From the NCBI RefSeq assembly GCF_047496725.1, contig NC_132977.1, positions 281,001-345,000 of the forward strand: a stretch of DNA of 64,000 bases, read 5' to 3'. Shown one piece after another: positions 59,404 to 64,000 of the stretch. Every line of letters begins with the position of its first letter. The stretch's first letter is position 1. A program made the position numbers and the translations under genes. The stretch is from Anoplolepis gracilipes. Lineage: Eukaryota; Arthropoda; Insecta; Hymenoptera; Formicidae. Below the pieces are notes generated by a model. The model searched no databases. It was given only the letters and a program-made list of their open reading frames with translations, and was not told where the DNA came from.

Positions 59404-61940
59404 AAAAAAACAAACAGTAGTAATACTGTAATGCAACTATTAGAAGCAATTTATTTTCCCCTACACACACACACAAATTAAATTATCCTATCATTTCAGC
59501 GCAGTAGTGCTACTGCAACATTGATCAGACTGACTTCAGTAGAATCACCAAGGATATTGGTCGGACCAATTTCCGCAAGACTACCACACATTGGTCAGAC
59601 CGAAGTCCTCTGGTGGTTCTCGTATTTGTCTGCTAAACTATGCACGACAACTATGTTCTTGACTAGAGAGAGAATTCATCTCTAAATCGATGAAATTAAA
59701 CGGTTGCCAATTCTATATCTAATTTTGCATCTAATATTATATTAAAAGTTTTAATGTACACACACACTACTATATAATAAGATATATATAAAATCCCATT
59801 TAATAACATATTTATCTTTTATGTAGAATATCCAGAAAAGTTGGCAAAACATAATCATTTAGTGTCATTATTTTATTTTGAGTCATTTTCATATTATTAC
59901 GAGGCCATTTCAATTTTAGTCGAAGTATCGCTATTCCGACGTTCAGAAACAGAACAATTTAACGTCTTTGACCGAAGTTGCGTCCACGTGTCGTTATTAA
60001 ACGTCTTGTAACAGCGCAGCGTATCGATCAGTTCGTATTCTAAATTACTCCACGTTTCTCGTAAAATTAAATAACACCTACATATTTGCCGTCAGGAACA
60101 TCGCGCGATAAATAGGGAATCTGACAAGCGTCCGTACAAGTGTGTAGTAATCGTAGACCACTTTAGCATACATACCGACCGTATTCGCAGTTGCTCGATA
60201 ACATGACAATACCAAAAGATAGGAAGACAAAATAGCGATATTTGTGTGTCACGGCCATTATGGTGTTGTAATCGCGCATCTACTTGAAAGTAGATATTTA
60301 TCACGATGTAGGAAAGTACACCTGTGCGCAATTATTTTTAATTCAACTTCTTCTTACGAGTATCGTGACGGATGGTAATTTACCGTTCTATAAATATTTG
60401 AAAGTCGCTTAGAGAAATTTTATAGGAAAATGCATCTATAGACAACATAGTATTACGTAATTTCATGCTGTTTGCTTATACAAATGCGTGTTTGAAATTT
60501 TCCTTGATTTTATATAAAAGATAAAAAGAAAGATGAGAATAGCGTCGAAGATGAATATAATTATTCTCGTTTTAACGTATACGCGCTACGAAGATTTTCT
60601 TTGATATTCTGCGTAATTACATTCCGCCGAATCTCGATTAAAGTTGCTTGTTCTTATGCTCCATTACAATTTATTCGCGCTTTGACATTAATTGATTAAA
60701 CAAAATTTATTAGAAAATTTTTTAATGATATATAAAAGCACATATCATATAAAGCGTCAAAATTAATTTACGAGTCCAAAATTGAAATTATGCGAAAGAA
60801 AAAAAAAAAATTGTTTAGTTCATTTTTGAAGTATCTTTCACATATTATGTGCTATTTTTTCGATTTATCCTTTATGCTTTATGTATGAAAGGCAAGGCTG
60901 GATTTCGAGGGTTGACAAGCAGCCGCTCGAGAATCGAAGAGTTTCTATTTGTGCTCGTCGGCGCGTTCGAAATCCTACTGTTGTCTAATGAAAAAGACAA
61001 AGTTACGGATCGACACCTCGCGCTAGTCGAGTCAACATCGAGGTCGCATCTTTTTCCGTGCTAAAAAGAGGCAATACCGTAAAAAATATAGAAGTCTTCA
61101 CAGAGTATTATAGGGAGAAAAATCCATCGTTCTTTGATTTTTGATAAAGGAAAAGATTGTCACTCTGACTGATGATACTCACGTTTGAACCTCTGTAAGA
61201 TATTCTTTTTCTTTCTCTTTTTACTAGTGAACGAAAAGTCATCAAAGAAATTAATTCTATTTTACTCTTTTACGACATTTTATGTTTTTTTATTGCTGTG
61301 AATAATCACATATATATATAATACACATATATAATAAAATTATTTTTTGATATAATTAATATCGCATTCGATATTTTTTCATACATATCATATTTCTAAT
61401 TATTTATCCCAAAAGCATCAAATAAATGTATTGATATTTTTAATATTTTAAAAAAATTATTATATGTATATAACTTAGCAATAACTTTTATGGAAATATA
61501 GAAATAAATTGCAAATTATTGATTAGACTTGCAAAGAGTTGGAAAACAATTTAATGTAATGTATTAATTGATTTTTACAAAGAATATAACACAGCTGCGC
61601 AGAGCTTTTAATAATAATTATCTAACAATAAGTAGTTTACACAGAAACTTTGTTTCTTATAAGAAGAAAAGTCGTTAAAATGTGTTTATCTTTCTCAATT
61701 ATCTCTGAAGAAAACCTTTGTTGGTTGCAACAGGTTTTTTTTTTATTTAATTAAAATAATTATAATTATAAAATAAATTTTAAAAATGCTAACATTTATT
61801 TAAATTTGAAACATTTTTTTCCCGATTATATGTAATTTTACGAAACTTTAGCTTCGTAAAATTGGAAATCAAGTATATTGGACACAGGTATATTTATACG
61901 AACATTTTTGATCATTACGAGAATTGACATTTCCAAAGTC
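59404..61940. other. AT-rich stretch with GC-elevated patches
   Basis: The 59485-59625 patch holds three degenerate GGTCTGACCAATG-like words in minus orientation. The 59900-60360 and 60880-61070 patches have frames of 79 and 71 codons (minus 60331-60092, plus 60849-61064) with no recognisable protein. No gene is supported. Confidence 0.45.
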
Positions 61941-62300
61941 GGCAATATATGCTATGCAGGTGGATCGAGAGGCGCGGAAGGGAACGACCGGCATTAATTA
62001 AAACCGCCGATCGTGTGGAGCGAACAACCGACGCGACGGCTCGCGCTATCACCTCCTCGCGACCCTATATCGCTTGTACCGCGAGTAAACAGTGCTGTTG
62101 CTATCAACGGCTATGTCTGTTGTGTGCTCGCACTCTCACGTCCTTTCGCGTCCCTGCGTCGCCGTCGCCGTCGCCGTCGCCGTGCCATATCTGTCGACTC
62201 TCGTATCTATCGTGTCTTTCACATGCACCACAAAACGTGACGTCTGTCGATGCTCGCAAACGTGATCACAACGAGATCGGTTTGGGATTGTAATCGATCC
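61941..62300. other. GC-rich island with (GTCGCC)n tract
   Basis: A 114-codon plus-strand frame (61949-62293) and a 75-codon frame in another phase overlap. The first is arginine-, serine- and cysteine-rich and contains a PSPSPSPC run created by the hexamer tract at 62155-62182. This looks like a GC-rich promoter or 5' untranslated exon more than coding sequence. Confidence 0.25.
62155..62182. repeat. (GTCGCC)n short tandem repeat
   Basis: Four hexamer units; the only GC-rich microsatellite in the window. Confidence 0.9.
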
Positions 62301-62798
62301 AAAAGCGGATCGAGTTCTTCAATGAAATTTTCCATTTACGTCAGCGATTAAGTCTATATATTGTTTCCGCTCTTTCGCTCCTACAGGATTAAACTGATCA
62401 TTTTCCTGGACTTTTTCTATATTTAAATTATAGAAATAATTTAAAAAATAGATGTAGGCCCTATATAAATTAATTAATTAATATTTGTCATATTATATGA
62501 TATAAGAATCCCTCTTCTAAAAAAGACATGTTATTTACATATTGTTACCTCTTTTCCGAGATGCTAATTGGTTTCGATGTTTCGTTGTAAAGTGCCTTAA
62601 TACGACTTGCCTCGCGCGTGTCGTCCGTAGCTGTCAAATTTTGACAGTTTATGTGACAACTTGTAAAAAAATTTAATTAAAGAAAAGTTAAAAAAAAGTT
62701 AAAGAAAACGAAAAAGAGAAAAAGAGAGACAAAAAAAGGTACATAAATTATACAATGCATGTAATGTATGATGAACCTATGTATAAATTTTTTCCGTG

Positions 62799-62802
<4 letters not shown>

Positions 62803-62851
<49 letters not shown>
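62803..62851. repeat. (TA)n microsatellite
   Basis: About 24 TA units. Confidence 0.96.
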
Positions 62852-62854
<3 letters not shown>

Positions 62855-62937
62855 ATATGTAATTTATATTTGTGTAATTAATAGAAAAAAGAAGAGATGG
62901 AAGAAAGAAGGAGAAGGGATGTAATATTAAATAAAGA

Positions 62938-62943
<6 letters not shown>

Positions 62944-62979
<36 letters not shown>

Positions 62980-62990
62980 AAGAAAGAAAA
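62944..62990. repeat. (GA)n to (GAAA)n microsatellite
   Basis: About 16 GA units passing into GAAA units, with more purine-rich sequence on the left. Confidence 0.95.
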
Positions 62991-64000
62991 AGGAAAAAAG
63001 GATGGTTTCTTAAAGCTAATTGTAAATATTAAAATTAAATATTCAACAATCAATTAGCATTGCGGAAAAGAAATTTTAACTTTAACTTAACGTACACGAT
63101 AAAAACCATACAACACAATATAAACATACATAAAATAAATGGCGCGCGCTTAAAATGTTCTAGTATAATAAAAAAAAGATAAAAACGAAATCTTTTGGCT
63201 GAAATATCGTGGAGCTGTATTCAGCGTAGGATTCTATAGTAATTCGTATACGTGTGTTTTTCTCTCCCTGTATTTTTCTTCACGACCTAATACATTAGAC
63301 TCAAATGTAATCTAAATACATTACAAAGAAGAGTTTACGTTGTTATTAGCCATTTTCTTTGGTAGCCAACTATTTTTCTGCCGATAGCAAAGCGTTTACG
63401 TGTTGCGAAACGACGGTCTGCGTCGGATTATACCGGCCATGGTTACTCAACGGGCGTATTTGCTTAATCGCCATAAGCCGCGTGCCCATAAATCGCGTAT
63501 AATCTTTATGTCCATATCGCACAGTTGTTTAATCCCTGAGTTGAGTAATGCGTTAAACGGAGAATAAGAAAGTCAGTGTCCTTCCTCCCTCCCCCCATGT
63601 TAATTCGCGTATACGTGAATTCGCCTCTTTGTGCCAACAAAAGAGGTTTTAAAGAGAACGTTGTTCACTTCCTCAACCTCTTTTGACATTTCATCCTTCT
63701 CATTTGTATTCGTATAGTGTAAAATTTTTTTTCGTCTCGAGAACGCTTACATATGCAGCATAACACTTGCCGATGTTCGTTGAATATATCGGATTATCGA
63801 GATCGCATTAATGCACTTGACATGGGCGCACAGAGTGTCGTGAAAATGAACGTATGCAACTTGAAACTGCAATCCACTGCAATCTGAATACCAAAACAAT
63901 AGAAGGTATATTAAAACAAAACGTGCAAAACATTTTCGCGCGGAAGTATTTCTTTTAACAGACTGTGTAGCTACACATATGCGAAAATATCCTTGATATT

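Larger units (their letters stand above)
62301..64000. other. AT-rich stretch ending in a GC-elevated block
   Basis: The palindrome CTGTCAAATTTTGACAG lies at 62631-62647. Microsatellites at 62803-62851 and 62944-62990 cause the 83-codon minus-strand frame there. The 63340-63680 block has balanced composition and no ORF. Confidence 0.5.

Noticed and set aside
61949..62293. 114-codon plus-strand frame with PSPSPSP run.
   Set aside because: The run is produced by a (GTCGCC)n microsatellite, another frame overlaps, and no domain is visible.
62802..63053. 83-codon minus-strand frame.
   Set aside because: Composed of (GA)n read as leucine-serine and (TA)n read as isoleucine-tyrosine.
1..64000. 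Autonomous retrotransposon or DNA-transposon coding regions, CRISPR arrays, bacterial operons, rRNA.
   Set aside because: No reverse transcriptase, integrase or transposase frame of credible length, no regularly spaced identical repeats with unique spacers, and no rRNA-like conserved sequence was seen.

Overview
The window is a gene-poor, strongly AT-rich stretch of an animal nuclear genome, most likely an insect and possibly a hymenopteran such as an ant. This rests on many long (TA)n, (CT)n and (GA)n arrays, numerous small inverted-repeat elements with TA-type target sites, GT-AG exon-like signals instead of bacterial gene structure, and no operons or Shine-Dalgarno sites. The taxon is an inference from style, not from a recognised gene. 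No gene family could be named with confidence. The longest open frames are fragments of repeats, antisense shadows, or low-stop GC-rich patches. The window is best read as intergenic or long-intron DNA carrying isolated exon candidates.

Mobile and palindromic DNA is the clearest content. Two diverged copies of one large foldback element lie at 33471-35116 and 57510-59403. In both, the left half is repeated in inverted form in the right half, and the second carries a degenerate tandem array of about 157 bp units. Smaller foldback or MITE-like elements lie at 14531-15385 (TA-flanked), 19813-20303 with a shorter relative at 28543-28848, 21277-21429, 25748-26258, 49940-50158, 55409-55634 and 54438-54990. 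A mutationally young feature is a perfect 155 bp inverted repeat (40464-40618 and 40821-40975). No transposase, reverse transcriptase or integrase reading frame was seen, so all elements look non-autonomous.

Spliced-gene signals are scattered and do not join into one model. The better candidates are: a signal-peptide first exon on the minus strand (18750-18669, donor GTAAGT); an 87 bp symmetric in-frame exon on the plus strand (28279-28365); a 151 bp exon with strong sites but no open frame (38052-38202); a minus-strand terminal-exon-like or pseudogene segment followed by AATAAA and a GT-rich tract (54108-53737); and weaker plus-strand exons at 36559-36685 and 43004-43113. A 66-codon minus-strand frame at 43954-43754 lies in a segment that is partly duplicated next door, where the copy has a stop codon.

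Between these lie islands of higher GC content, for example near 4.4-4.8, 12.1-12.5, 17.0-17.5, 18.4-18.9, 23.5-24.0, 26.3-26.9, 36.4-36.9, 39.9-40.2, 43.0-43.3, 48.3-49.0, 51.5-51.9, 52.5-53.0, 61.9-62.3 and 63.3-63.7 kb. They hold E-box pairs, CRE sites, TATA boxes and a TCF-like cluster, and are plausible cis-regulatory blocks or unrecognised exons. Everything stated about function is inference; the repeats, palindromes and splice-site strings are directly visible.
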